DNA of 12,526 nt from Thermoprotei archaeon (GCA_003661745.1 QMWS01000010.1:1-12526), one strand, 5' to 3'. Shown: positions 1-7,323, numbered from the stretch's first letter. The notes: generated by a model not told the origin, from the sequence alone. Made by a program: numbers and translations.

Positions 1-273
1 AAATATTAAGCCCCAGTACACCTTACTAGACCTTAAGGCACCAGCAATAAAGCCTCCAACACCCCTCATAACGTAGCTAATGAACTCACCAATACTTATT
101 AAGCCAGCAATAAGGGCAGTAGCACCTAAGACCTCGAAGTACGCTCCTAAGACTGACCTACAACCCTCATATGTCATGTCAGCCAGCAGAGACACAATGC
201 ATAGAGCAATGAACGTAACGAATACCTTTGACTTACCCAAGTACAGCACCTCACACAGTCCTACTAATTGCAT
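1..273 (-). CDS. MFS transporter, N-terminal part (partial at left edge)
   Basis: Ninety-one codons are open on the minus strand from an ATG at 273 to the window edge. The translation has a hydrophobic segment around residues 17-31, then ADMTYEGCRSVLGAYFEVLG (residues 31-50), an alternating Gly-rich hydrophobic stretch (LIAGLISIGEFISYVMRGVG) and the beginning of a basic loop. An 'AD(M)(T/V)YEGxRSxxGPYL' stretch after the first helix is what I recall from a group of archaeal and bacterial major facilitator superfamily permeases. Substrate is unknown. It is divergent from the sugar isomerase gene with a 74-base gap, so a sugar or other metabolite is possible, but that is inference. The start could also be a GTG or TTG a few codons in (near 249 or 240). 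A plus-strand open frame over the same bases (80-289) lacks protein character and is its shadow. Confidence 0.72.
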   Translation of the reverse strand, partial: MQLVGLCEVLYLGKSKVFVTFIALCIVSLLADMTYEGCRSVLGAYFEVLGATALIAGLISIGEFISYVMRGVGGFIAGALRSSKVYWGLIF

Positions 274-347
274 AAAACCTTTAAAGTAAATATAGTACTA
301 AACAAACCTTATTTTCCTATTTAGGGAGAATGTAGTGGGATTATAAA
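274..347. promoter_or_regulatory. Divergent promoter region, MFS transporter / sugar isomerase
   Basis: This 74-base A/T-rich gap separates two divergent start codons. A TATA-like taaatatag lies at 287-295 and reads as ctatattta on the other strand, so it could serve either direction. For the rightward gene it would place transcription start near 318 and leave a leader of about 30 bases, containing a weak purine-rich ribosome-binding site (gtggga at 335-340, 7 bases before the ATG at 348). Box assignments are by eye. Confidence 0.4.
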
Positions 348-1751
348 ATGATTAAGGTGCGCTTGGGATTCGCTCCACTTCATAGGTACCCATTTGATGA
401 AGAGTGGGCGGTAGAGATTAAGAAGAGGGTTATCGAGAGCATAAAGAAAAACTTAAACTTCATAGAACTTGTGTATCCTAACGAAAAACTTACTAAGATG
501 GGGTTAGTTTGGAGTGATGAAGATGCGGAGAAGGTAGTGAAATTATTCCGTGAGAAGGACGTTGCTGGGATAATATTAGGCACCATGACATTCGGTGATG
601 AGCTTGCGGGCGCGAGGATTGCGGAGGAATTCAAGGGCTACCCCATACTGGTATTCGGAACTAAGGAGCCGCCTGCTAAGGCAGGAGGCTTCAGAAGGTC
701 GGACTCGTTCTGCGGTACGTTATCCCTAGCATCAGCGCTGTACAGGAGGAAGATACCGTTTATATTTGCTGGGATAGTCTTTCCCGAGGAAGAGGAATTC
801 ATTAAAGCTATTGACGCGTTCGCTAGGGCTTCACTGATAGTTAAGGAGTTTAAGGGGGCTAGAATAGGGTTAATAGGCCCGAGGCCTGAGAGGTTCGAGA
901 CCGTTACCTTCAATGAAGCTAAGATGGCAGAACTGTTCGGGCAGAGGGTCGTGCACGAGTCCCTCTTTAAGGTTATTGAGGAGGCTAGGAAGCTAGGCGA
1001 TGATGACCCCGAAGTAGTGAGGATTATTGAAGAAATGAAGAAGTCAGCAGATACTTCAAGCGTGCCTGAGGATGCACTACTCAAGATGGCTAAGTTCGAA
1101 GTAATCCTAAGGCGGTTAGCGAAGGAGAAGAACCTTAAGGGACTCGGTATAAGGTGCTGGACCGAGATACAGGAGTATTATGGTATTTCACCATGCTTCG
1201 TCATGGGGCGCTTAACTCAGTCAGGTATAATGACTTCGTGTGAAGTAGATATTTACGGCGCCTTAACAATGATGATTCAGTACCTAGCATCATTAAAGAC
1301 TACTCCACCACACTTCATAGACTGGACCATAAAGCACCCTGAGAAACCTAATGTCTTCTTAGCATGGCACTGCGGGAATGCGCCAATCGCGCTAGCTCAC
1401 CCATCGTGTCCGGCGAAGATAAGCTACCACAGCATACTTTATAGGGCGGTAGGCAAGGATAATTCCTACGGGACAGTAGATGTTAGGTTAAAGCCAGGCG
1501 TAGTCACCATATGTAGGTTAGTAGAATATGACGGCGAATTCAAGATGCTCATAACTAAGGGACGGATTATCGATGAAGGAGGAGAATTCAGGGGTTCGTG
1601 GAGCTGGGTCGAAGTTGACGACCTGGATAAGCTCTATAGGGTACTAGTGGAGGAAGGCTTCGTGCATCACGCAAGCATGATACATGGTGACTACGTAGAA
1701 GCAATTAAGCAGGCATGTAAGATACTAGGGATAAAGACCGTAGTCGTTTAA
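348..1751 (+). CDS. L-fucose isomerase-like sugar isomerase
   Basis: A 467-residue soluble protein of the L-fucose/L-arabinose isomerase superfamily, whose members interconvert an aldose and its ketose with a divalent metal. The first 250 residues are alternating alpha/beta (GIILGTMTFGDE at 75-86, FRRSDSFCGTLSLASALYRR at 115-134). The family-specific part follows: CWTEIQEYYG (270-279), CEVDIYGALTMMIQYLAS (298-315), AWHCGNAP (339-346) and a C-terminal GFVHHASMIHGDY (437-449). By analogy with E. coli FucI, whose metal ligands are a Glu, an Asp and a His, Glu273, Asp301 and a His in the 440-446 cluster are candidate ligands; this mapping is inference. At 467 residues it is shorter than FucI (about 590). 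Substrate cannot be read from sequence: D-arabinose, L-fucose, L-arabinose or D-xylose are possible. The xylulokinase, epimerase and ribose-phosphate isomerase genes downstream favour a pentose. Confidence 0.8.
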   Translation: MIKVRLGFAPLHRYPFDEEWAVEIKKRVIESIKKNLNFIELVYPNEKLTKMGLVWSDEDAEKVVKLFREKDVAGIILGTMTFGDELAGARIAEEFKGYPILVFGTKEPPAKAGGFRRSDSFCGTLSLASALYRRKIPFIFAGIVFPEEEEFIKAIDAFARASLIVKEFKGARIGLIGPRPERFETVTFNEAKMAELFGQRVVHESLFKVIEEARKLGDDDPEVVRIIEEMKKSADTSSVPEDALLKMAKFEVILRRLAKEKNLKGLGIRCWTEIQEYYGISPCFVMGRLTQSGIMTSCEVDIYGALTMMIQYLASLKTTPPHFIDWTIKHPEKPNVFLAWHCGNAPIALAHPSCPAKISYHSILYRAVGKDNSYGTVDVRLKPGVVTICRLVEYDGEFKMLITKGRIIDEGGEFRGSWSWVEVDDLDKLYRVLVEEGFVHHASMIHGDYVEAIKQACKILGIKTVVV

Positions 1752-1884
1752 AGCTATGATTGGAGTTAACATTAAGGATCATCTAGCTACACAGAACTTA
1801 ACAAACAAATTTTCCTGTAAGTAAAAACTTAAATTGCTTGGCTGGGATTGCAGGAATTGCAAATATAATTCATGGGTGTGCTCC
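1752..1884. promoter_or_regulatory. Intergenic region with T-tract and tldD promoter
   Basis: A short T-tract (aaattttcc, 1807-1815) may end transcription of the isomerase gene. An A/T-rich acttaaatt at 1827-1835 is a plausible TATA box that would start transcription around 1855-1860, giving a leader of roughly 30 bases to the ATG at 1885. A gggtg at 1873-1877, 7 bases before that ATG, is a good archaeal ribosome-binding site. These two signals are why the ATG at 1885 is preferred over the upstream TTG at 1834. Confidence 0.4.
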
Positions 1885-3324
1885 ATGTATGAAGACGTCC
1901 TGTACTATGCAGTTGATTACGCCTTATCTCAGGGAGCGACTTATGCTGAGGCTAGGTATCACAAGAACTACGGCTCAGAAATAATAGTCAGGAACGGATC
2001 CGTCGTTAGTGCTGGAATGCTGAAGAGGGAAGGAATAGGTATTAGGGTAATTCTTGAAGGCGCGATGGCGTTCTCATCAACAACCGACTTAAGTCGTGAG
2101 GGTGTGAGGAAGGCTGTAGATAAAGCTGTATCGCTTGCGCGGTCGTCGAGACCGCTAATTAAGCGCCCTCACACCTTATCGGATGAGAGGGTAGGTAAGG
2201 CTAAGTACGAGGTAGTCGTAAAGGAAAAATTCGAGGACATCGCGCTCGAAGATAAGATCAAGTTAATGGTCGCACTATGGAGTGAGTTACCGAGAGTACT
2301 TCGGGAAACTAAGATGGTATCCTTATTTGAGGAGTATAGAGAAGGTATTGAAGAGAAGACGCTAATTACTAGTGATGGTGCATGCGTAGTCTCTAAAGTA
2401 CCTAGGGTGTTTTACGGTGCTAACATAGTCTTAGCCCACTCACAGAAAGGCACTCTACAGAGATTAATCGAGTTCGGTGGAAGTGGGGGCTACGAAATCT
2501 TTAGGTCATGGAATATAGAGGATAGGCTTAAGGAGGAGGTAAAGAACATAGAGCCCGTCCTTGCTAAAGGTACGGAGCCTCCTAAGGAGCCAGTAGATGT
2601 TATAATTGGCAGTGAGGTAGTCGGGCTAATAGTTCACGAAAGTGCTGGGCACCCTATGGAAGCGGACAGGATATGGGGCAGGGAGGCGGCTCAAGCTGGG
2701 GAGAGCTACGTTAAGCCCGAAATGATAGGGAAGGAGAGAATAGGTAATGAATTAGCTACCGTAATTGATGACCCCACAGTACCTGGAAGCTACGGATTCT
2801 ACCTCTATGACGATGAGGGAGTGCCAGCTAGGCCTAGGTACATATACTATAGGGGGCTAATTAATGAGCCGCTCCATAATAGGTGGTCAGCTGCAGTATT
2901 TGGCGTGAAGAGTAACGCAGCCGCTAGGGCAATGGACTATACGAGTGAGCCTCTAGTTAGGATGGCTAATACGTACTTAGAGCCGGGAGATAGGTCTTTT
3001 GAGGAACTAATAGAGGACATAAAGCTCGGTATATACGTTAAGAGCTACATGGAGTGGAATATCGACGACATTAGGTGGGGACAGAGGTACGTAGGGCTTG
3101 AGTCGTACGTGATCCGTAAGGGTGAGATAGCGGAGCCAATATTGTACCCAGTCCTCGAATTCACTACGAAGTCCTTCTACAGCTCGATAGTAGCTAAAGG
3201 CAAGGAGCTCCGGTTCTACCCCGGTACCTGCGGCAAGGGTGAGCCTGCCCAAGGTATTCCTGTATGGTTCGGAGGCCCTGATGTTAGGTTAAGTAGAATG
3301 CGTGTAGGGGTGGCGCCGAGATGA
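1885..3324 (+). CDS. tldD: TldD-family metallopeptidase subunit
   Basis: A 479-residue TldD, the catalytic subunit of the TldD/TldE heterodimeric peptidase that degrades or trims unfolded or modified peptides (established for E. coli microcin B17 maturation and CcdA turnover; the archaeal substrate is unknown). The zinc motif HESAGH is at 251-256 within VGLIVHESAGHPMEAD, a variant HExxxH characteristic of this family. The C-terminal Cys that completes the metal site in E. coli TldD corresponds to Cys449 in PGTCGKGEPAQGIPVWFGGP. GSYGFYLYDDEGVPARP (301-317) is also a conserved family stretch. The N-terminal third is the usual alpha/beta domain (YAEARYH, GIGIRV). Length is normal. A TTG at 1834 would add 17 residues including three Cys, but the promoter and ribosome-binding site favour 1885. 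The stop overlaps the start of tldE by 4 bases, so the two are co-translated. Confidence 0.93.
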   Translation: MYEDVLYYAVDYALSQGATYAEARYHKNYGSEIIVRNGSVVSAGMLKREGIGIRVILEGAMAFSSTTDLSREGVRKAVDKAVSLARSSRPLIKRPHTLSDERVGKAKYEVVVKEKFEDIALEDKIKLMVALWSELPRVLRETKMVSLFEEYREGIEEKTLITSDGACVVSKVPRVFYGANIVLAHSQKGTLQRLIEFGGSGGYEIFRSWNIEDRLKEEVKNIEPVLAKGTEPPKEPVDVIIGSEVVGLIVHESAGHPMEADRIWGREAAQAGESYVKPEMIGKERIGNELATVIDDPTVPGSYGFYLYDDEGVPARPRYIYYRGLINEPLHNRWSAAVFGVKSNAAARAMDYTSEPLVRMANTYLEPGDRSFEELIEDIKLGIYVKSYMEWNIDDIRWGQRYVGLESYVIRKGEIAEPILYPVLEFTTKSFYSSIVAKGKELRFYPGTCGKGEPAQGIPVWFGGPDVRLSRMRVGVAPR

Positions 3325-4655
3325 AGGAGTTCCTGCTTGATTTAGCTAAACTAATCGTAGATAAGGGTAAGCAGCTTGGCTACGATGACGTAGTTGCTAA
3401 AGTAGTAGGTACTGATGAGGCTATGGTTAAGGTCGCTAACAGTCAGCTCACAGTAGCTCAGATTTGGAGGACCGTAACTCTTGAGCTGTACTTAGCAAAG
3501 GATAGAAAGGTCGTTGTAGTTGAAGCTCCGATCAAGGAGAGAGGAGATGTTGATGAGATACTCAGTAACTTGGGTGCTTATGTTAAAGCAGTAAAAGAGT
3601 CCGAAATATATGCTCCCCTCCCAGAACCTTCCGGGAAGCCTTTAGATGGCCTAGTAGATCCGAAGGTCATTGACGTAATGTATAGAAGCTCGGAGGTAGC
3701 TGCAGAGGTAGTATCTGCAGCGCATAATGAGGGAGCTGAGAAGGTTGCTGGCACACTCACGCTTTCTATAGACAGAAAGGCGCTAGCTAATAGTGCTGGA
3801 GCAGAATTCTATGAGGAGGGTACAGCAGTTGAAGCGTATCTGAGAGCATTCTATAAGGATAACTCAGGACACTGGGCATACGGATCTAGGGTGCTGGATA
3901 TGAATGCACTAAGAGATGTCGGTAGGAAAGCAACATTATATGCTAAACTGGCGAGTAATGCTGTTGACATCGCTCCAGGCAGGTACGATGTAGTTCTGTC
4001 ACCGCTAGTTGTAGGGAATTTAATGGATGTAGTAGCTTGGACTGCTTCCGCCTTTTACGTCTTATCCGGCTTCTCAATGTTCATGAAAGTTAAGCCTGGT
4101 GATGAAGTAGCGTCAGAAGAATTCACGCTAGTAGACGACCCTCTAGCAAAGGAGCTGGCAGGTTCTACTGGATTTGATGACGAAGGCGTAGCTACTAGGA
4201 CGAAGGCTATTATCAGGGAAGGAAGGTTCGAGAGCTTACTGCATAATTCGAAAACAGCTAAGGTAATGAACACTAAATCGACAGGAAACGCGGGCATAAT
4301 AGCGCCACAGCCTTGGAACACAGTAATCAAGCCCGGCAACTATAGCGAGGAAGAATTGATTAGGGAAGTAAAGAACGGGCTGTTCATACTCAATAATTGG
4401 TACACTAGGTTACAGAATTACGTAGAAGGAATATTCTCTACAGTTACGCGTGACGCCGTATACAAGATTGAGAACGGCGAAATAGTAGGTGTAATTAAGA
4501 GGGTGAGGATAGCTGATACATTCTTAAACTTAATGAAGAACATTGTAGGACTAAGTAAGAGTACGTACGATATCAAGTGGTGGGAGGTTCCCACTCCTTC
4601 AAAGACTCCCTTCATCCTAGCAAGAGACGTCAATATAACTAAACCGACTGTATAG
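3321..4655 (+). CDS. tldE: TldE/PmbA-family peptidase partner subunit
   Basis: A 444-residue protein of the TldE (PmbA) family, the non-catalytic partner of TldD. It has the same two-domain layout but no HExxxH motif. Where TldD carries its metal site, this protein has DVVLSPLVVGNLMDVVAWTA (about residues 221-240). Other family landmarks are STGFDDEGVATRTKAIIREG (about 281-300), NTKSTGNAG, and a C-terminal LNNWYTRLQNYVEGIFSTVT followed by GEIVGVIKRVRIADTFLN. Length matches the family. Its ATG overlaps the tldD stop (ATGA, 3321-3324), and a strong ribosome-binding site ggggtgg (3307-3313) sits inside the end of tldD, 7 bases upstream. This supports translational coupling and equal production of a heterodimer. 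No membrane segment or signal peptide is visible, so it is cytoplasmic. Confidence 0.92.
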   Translation: MKEFLLDLAKLIVDKGKQLGYDDVVAKVVGTDEAMVKVANSQLTVAQIWRTVTLELYLAKDRKVVVVEAPIKERGDVDEILSNLGAYVKAVKESEIYAPLPEPSGKPLDGLVDPKVIDVMYRSSEVAAEVVSAAHNEGAEKVAGTLTLSIDRKALANSAGAEFYEEGTAVEAYLRAFYKDNSGHWAYGSRVLDMNALRDVGRKATLYAKLASNAVDIAPGRYDVVLSPLVVGNLMDVVAWTASAFYVLSGFSMFMKVKPGDEVASEEFTLVDDPLAKELAGSTGFDDEGVATRTKAIIREGRFESLLHNSKTAKVMNTKSTGNAGIIAPQPWNTVIKPGNYSEEELIREVKNGLFILNNWYTRLQNYVEGIFSTVTRDAVYKIENGEIVGVIKRVRIADTFLNLMKNIVGLSKSTYDIKWWEVPTPSKTPFILARDVNITKPTV

Positions 4656-4758
4656 AAATAGTCAACATAACTTTCTCTTTTCCCACATCATTGAAATGCA
4701 TTTCAATATTACCCACTAAGTTCATTACGTGTCAAACAGTTAAGAAAAGGGCAGTATT
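4656..4758. other. Intergenic region: T-rich terminator and 18-bp palindrome
   Basis: No coding signal is seen here. A pyrimidine-rich actttctcttttccc (4669-4683) just after the tldE stop fits an archaeal T-tract terminator. It is followed by a perfect palindrome at 4690-4707, annotated separately. The remainder is A/T-rich and leads to the TTG at 4759. A gaaaagggcag stretch at 4744-4754 could act as a weak ribosome-binding site for that frame. Confidence 0.4.
4690..4707. repeat. Perfect 18-bp palindrome
   Basis: ATTGAAATGCATTTCAAT is identical to its reverse complement across all 18 bases, with no spacer. It lies 35 bases downstream of the tldE stop and 52 bases upstream of the first codon of the broken transglutaminase-like gene. 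An uninterrupted palindrome cannot form a normal hairpin loop without losing central pairs, so a site for a dimeric DNA-binding protein (repressor or activator of HTH type) is more natural than a terminator stem. I saw no second copy in this window. Function is inference. Confidence 0.5.
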
Positions 4759-4884
4759 TTGAATTATAAAACCCTAGCGATACTTGTGGCGGCATTACTA
4801 GTTGGCACTCTGCTGATGATTGCTGAAATTAATATGGGAGGAAGTAGTACCTATTATTACGTAAGTAGCAAGAAGTGCAGTTAA
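4759..4884 (+). pseudogene. Signal-anchor fragment of a broken secreted protein gene
   Basis: From a TTG at 4759, 41 codons encode a typical N-terminal membrane anchor: a short polar start with a Lys (LNYK), a hydrophobic core TLAILVAALLVGTLLMIA (residues 5-22), then a polar Gly/Ser/Tyr region ending at TAA (4882-4884). Reading the same frame past that TAA gives EYFVINA and then another stop at 4906. A +1 shift near 4900-4906 would join it to the next fragment (KAPRFKLAVVNNN). I therefore read it as the detached leader of the transglutaminase-like gene downstream. It could instead be an independent small membrane protein; no homologue is recognised. Confidence 0.5.
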
Positions 4885-4900
4885 GAATACTTCGTAATTA

Positions 4901-5245
4901 ATGCTTAAGGCTCCTCGATTTAAGTTAGCTGTAGTCAACAACAACCTGATAATAGAGGTGCCAGGGTATATAGAGCAGCCGCGCTTCTATAAGCTAGGTG
5001 ACACAATGCCTACCGCCATAATGTGGACCCACAGCTTCGTGCCTATGGCTAGGAGCTTAAGTGACGTAATAGCAGACTACGTTTTCATGAATAAGACCTA
5101 CATGTTCGTGAAGGTAGCAGTGCCTAAGCTGTTGTCGGTACTTAAGCCAGGAGTTTACGAACTAGCTGCTTGGTGCAAGGGAACTGAAGTCCTAAGCGCT
5201 CACGCCGTTGTAACACCGTACAGCATCAGAATAGAAGAGATGTAA
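4901..5245 (+). pseudogene. Ig-like segment, probable fragment of the transglutaminase-like gene
   Basis: A 114-codon frame with coding-like composition but no visible ribosome-binding site before its ATG. The translation is rich in short hydrophobic strands (FKLAVVNNNLIIEV, TYMFVKVAVPKLLSVL) and ends with LKPGVYELAAWCKGTEVLSA and VVTPYS, the pattern of the last strands of an immunoglobulin-like beta-sandwich. Such domains commonly precede transglutaminase-like domains in archaeal surface proteins. The downstream frame is already open from 5188, so the two overlap by about 55 bases, and a single one-base loss there would fuse them. Annotation pipelines would call this a hypothetical protein. 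I favour a fragment of one interrupted gene, with a separate small protein as the alternative. Confidence 0.55.
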
Positions 5246-5250
5246 AAATA

Positions 5251-6396
5251 GTGCACAGCCCGCCTAGAGTGTGTGAAATAGAGGATTTATGCGAAGAATT
5301 CAAGCTTCTATGCTATGTTAATTCGACTTCACTTAGCGCAGTAAGGTCTGCTGTCTACGGTGTTAGTTCAGGTAGGTTAACTGAGACTGAAGCTGCGTGG
5401 CGAGCCCTAGAGTGGGCTGACTCCAACATAAGGTACGACAGGAGTAAGCTTGAAAGGAAAGACTATAGACTCATCGACCCCATAACAATGCTCAAGGAGA
5501 AGAAAGGCATTTGCATGGACTACACAGCTTTCTTAGTTACTGCACTTCTTTCAGCTAACGTACAACCAGTTTACGCGCTAGTAATAAGCAACATAAACCA
5601 CATAGCCCCGGCCATCAAGGTAAATAACTCACTATTCGTTCTAGATCAGGTCCTACCGCCCATAGAGATTGGCGACTACATCGAGTATCTACTGCTAGGA
5701 AGCATTGGTAAAGTGAGCTTGCTGAAGTACTGGATACTCGATGGAGAGGTTCAGTTGGAGGTACTCAACGACATTGAAATAGTAGCCACGGACACCTACG
5801 CGCAGGGCATTTTAGACTTAAGCGTCGAAAGAGAAGCGGTAAACGCATTTGCAAAGAGGCACCCTAACCTGAAGCTTCAGCCTGCCCTCGAGTCGCTGGC
5901 TGAATCCATTGGTTCTAGGTTAGTTATGCGCGTTCCTGAGCTAGTTGGCTACAGCAACAGTCAGTACCCGCTGACAGCTCTTTACTCTCCCTTATTTAAG
6001 GAGCAGTGGATTGAGTACATAGCTAACTGTATGGACAAGTTGCTGCTTAAGTACTATAATTCTACTGCAGTAAGCGGCGGAGAGTTCTGGGCGTCGATAG
6101 AGGGAGATACTCTATACTTCATAGCGATTAATTACTACCTACCTAATGTAACTGCGGAGTTGTCTAATAACTCATCATTAATTATCAGTATATCTTCACG
6201 CGAGCCTATGACCTCTGCTGGCATCATAGTTTATGGGCACAGCAGAACTGAGCCCTTAGCGGAGGTCCTGCCTAGTGGAGCTATAGCAAGAAACTTAATA
6301 GCAGTTAAAGCAACTGCCTGGGTCATGAAGGAGAAGTACGTGCAAATAGCTTTTAGTGTCAGTGAATTAAGTAGGAAGTTGCCGAGAGGCAGTTGA
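5251..6396 (+). pseudogene. Transglutaminase-like domain protein, probable fragment of a broken gene
   Basis: A 381-codon frame whose first GTG is at 5251, although the frame is open from 5188. Residues 74-135 carry the transglutaminase-like (papain-fold) triad: Cys88 in KGICMDYTAF, His117 in NHIAPAI and Asp132 in FVLDQ. The preceding helix (AAWRALEWADSNIRYD, 48-63) is typical of bacterial and archaeal transglutaminase-like proteins. The rest (about 160-381) has no recognised domain; it has many Asn-X-Ser/Thr sequons, as expected for an exported glycoprotein, and late beta-strand-like segments. The catalytic residues are intact, so activity was retained at least until recently. Upstream pieces carry the anchor and Ig-like part in another frame, and coding character continues past the TGA at 6394 in the same frame. 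The domain call is firm; whether the gene is dead, recoded or split is not. Confidence 0.65.
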
Positions 6397-6519
6397 GATA
6401 TAGTCACACTAATTAATGGAAAACCAGTGTATGCTATCCACATTAAGTTAGAGAGAATATACGGTCTCTCATGTAATGAGTCAAGGCCTGTGCACGAAGC
6501 CTACACGCCTGTAACCTAG
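6397..6519 (+). pseudogene. C-terminal tail of the transglutaminase-like gene beyond an in-frame TGA
   Basis: Immediately after the TGA at 6394-6396 the same frame stays open for 40 codons to a TAG at 6517. It reads DIVTLINGKPVYAIHIKLER and onward to a TYR/PRO-containing end (SRPVHEAYTPVT). This has the look of two closing beta strands and a tail rather than intergenic DNA. A single base change (TGG or CGA to TGA) would explain the stop. True intergenic sequence, a T-tract and a TATA box begin only after 6519. Confidence 0.45.
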
Positions 6520-6612
6520 AATTTTTCCGTAAGTTGAGCTTTTAAGTACGTTTAGCACCTAAAACGATATTACCTTAAGCAGGAACAAATTTTCGAAAAG
6601 AGGGTGCGTAGC
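6520..6612. promoter_or_regulatory. T-tract terminator and rpiA promoter
   Basis: A T-run (aatttttcc, 6520-6528) follows the last readable codons of the broken gene and could be its terminator. gcttttaagt at 6537-6546 resembles an archaeal TATA box and would start transcription near 6566-6570. A gggtg at 6602-6606 lies 6 bases before the GTG at 6613, the spacing expected for an archaeal ribosome-binding site. Confidence 0.4.
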
Positions 6613-7323
6613 GTGAGCTCCTCAGACGCAATAAGCAGAGCTAAGTTAAATGCTGCTAAGAAAGCTGTAGAGTACGTACTTGATGCAGAAGTAATCGGAG
6701 TAGGAACCGGATCGACAGTTGAGAAATTCATTGAAGTACTAGCTAGATACAAGTCAGACCTAAGGGACAGGGTTTTTACAGGATCATCCATCGACACAGT
6801 TCTCAAGTTAAGCAAGCTCGGCTTCAAGGTTGTTGACCCCCTAAGTCTTCAGAAGCTAGAAGTTTATGTAGACGGAGCTGATGAGGTAGACCCCAGCTTA
6901 AACATGATTAAGGGTGGAGGAGCTGCACTAACCCTCGAGAAGCTACTCACTTTCTACTCAAGAAAACGCATCTTTATAGTAGATCACACGAAACTCGTTT
7001 TAAGGCTAGGTGAGAAGCACCCTGTGCCAATAGATGTCCTCCCTCAAGCTGTCAATATGGTGCTCAGCTACTTAATGGAGAGAGGGTATAACGTGCAGAT
7101 AAGATACCCGCATAAGGGTAAGTACGGACCGGTTGTCTCGGACATTGGCGGGGTTATAATAGATGTTAAGGTGCCTGACGGTACAGATCCTGTTGTTCTT
7201 GAGAAAGAGCTTAAGTTGATACCCGGCGTAATAGAGACAGGCATCTTCATTAACTTAGCCGACTACGTTATTGTAGGATATCCAGACAGGTCTGAGGTGA
7301 AGGTGAGGAAGCTAAGTAGGTGA
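6613..7323 (+). CDS. rpiA: Ribose-5-phosphate isomerase A
   Basis: A 236-residue RpiA, which interconverts D-ribose-5-phosphate and D-ribulose-5-phosphate in the cytoplasm. Family motifs are all present: the phosphate loop GVGTGSTVEKFI (29-40), DGADEVD (87-93), KGGGAALTLEK (100-110) and GVIETGIF (205-212). Asp87, Asp90, Lys100 and Glu109 line up with E. coli Asp81, Asp84, Lys94 and catalytic Glu103 at a constant offset. Length is normal. The GTG at 6613 is preferred because gggtg (6602-6606) is correctly spaced; a GTG at 6604 would add three residues and destroy that signal. The gene converges on xylB, and the last 12 bases overlap the end of that gene. With rpe and xylB it links ribulose-, xylulose- and ribose-phosphates and can feed nucleotide synthesis. 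Confidence 0.95.
   Translation: MSSSDAISRAKLNAAKKAVEYVLDAEVIGVGTGSTVEKFIEVLARYKSDLRDRVFTGSSIDTVLKLSKLGFKVVDPLSLQKLEVYVDGADEVDPSLNMIKGGGAALTLEKLLTFYSRKRIFIVDHTKLVLRLGEKHPVPIDVLPQAVNMVLSYLMERGYNVQIRYPHKGKYGPVVSDIGGVIIDVKVPDGTDPVVLEKELKLIPGVIETGIFINLADYVIVGYPDRSEVKVRKLSR

Noticed and set aside
80..289. Plus-strand open frame of 69 codons
   Set aside because: It is antisense to a minus-strand frame with clear MFS transporter features and has no protein-like pattern or ribosome-binding site.
638..1084. Minus-strand open frame of 148 codons inside the isomerase gene
   Set aside because: Ser-rich mirror of real coding sequence, with no recognisable motif, opposite a gene with strong family motifs.
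4810..4830. Possible box C/D small RNA (tgatga followed by ctga)
   Set aside because: The base before tgatga is not a purine, the boxes are only a few bases apart with no guide-length spacer, and the stretch encodes the hydrophobic anchor.
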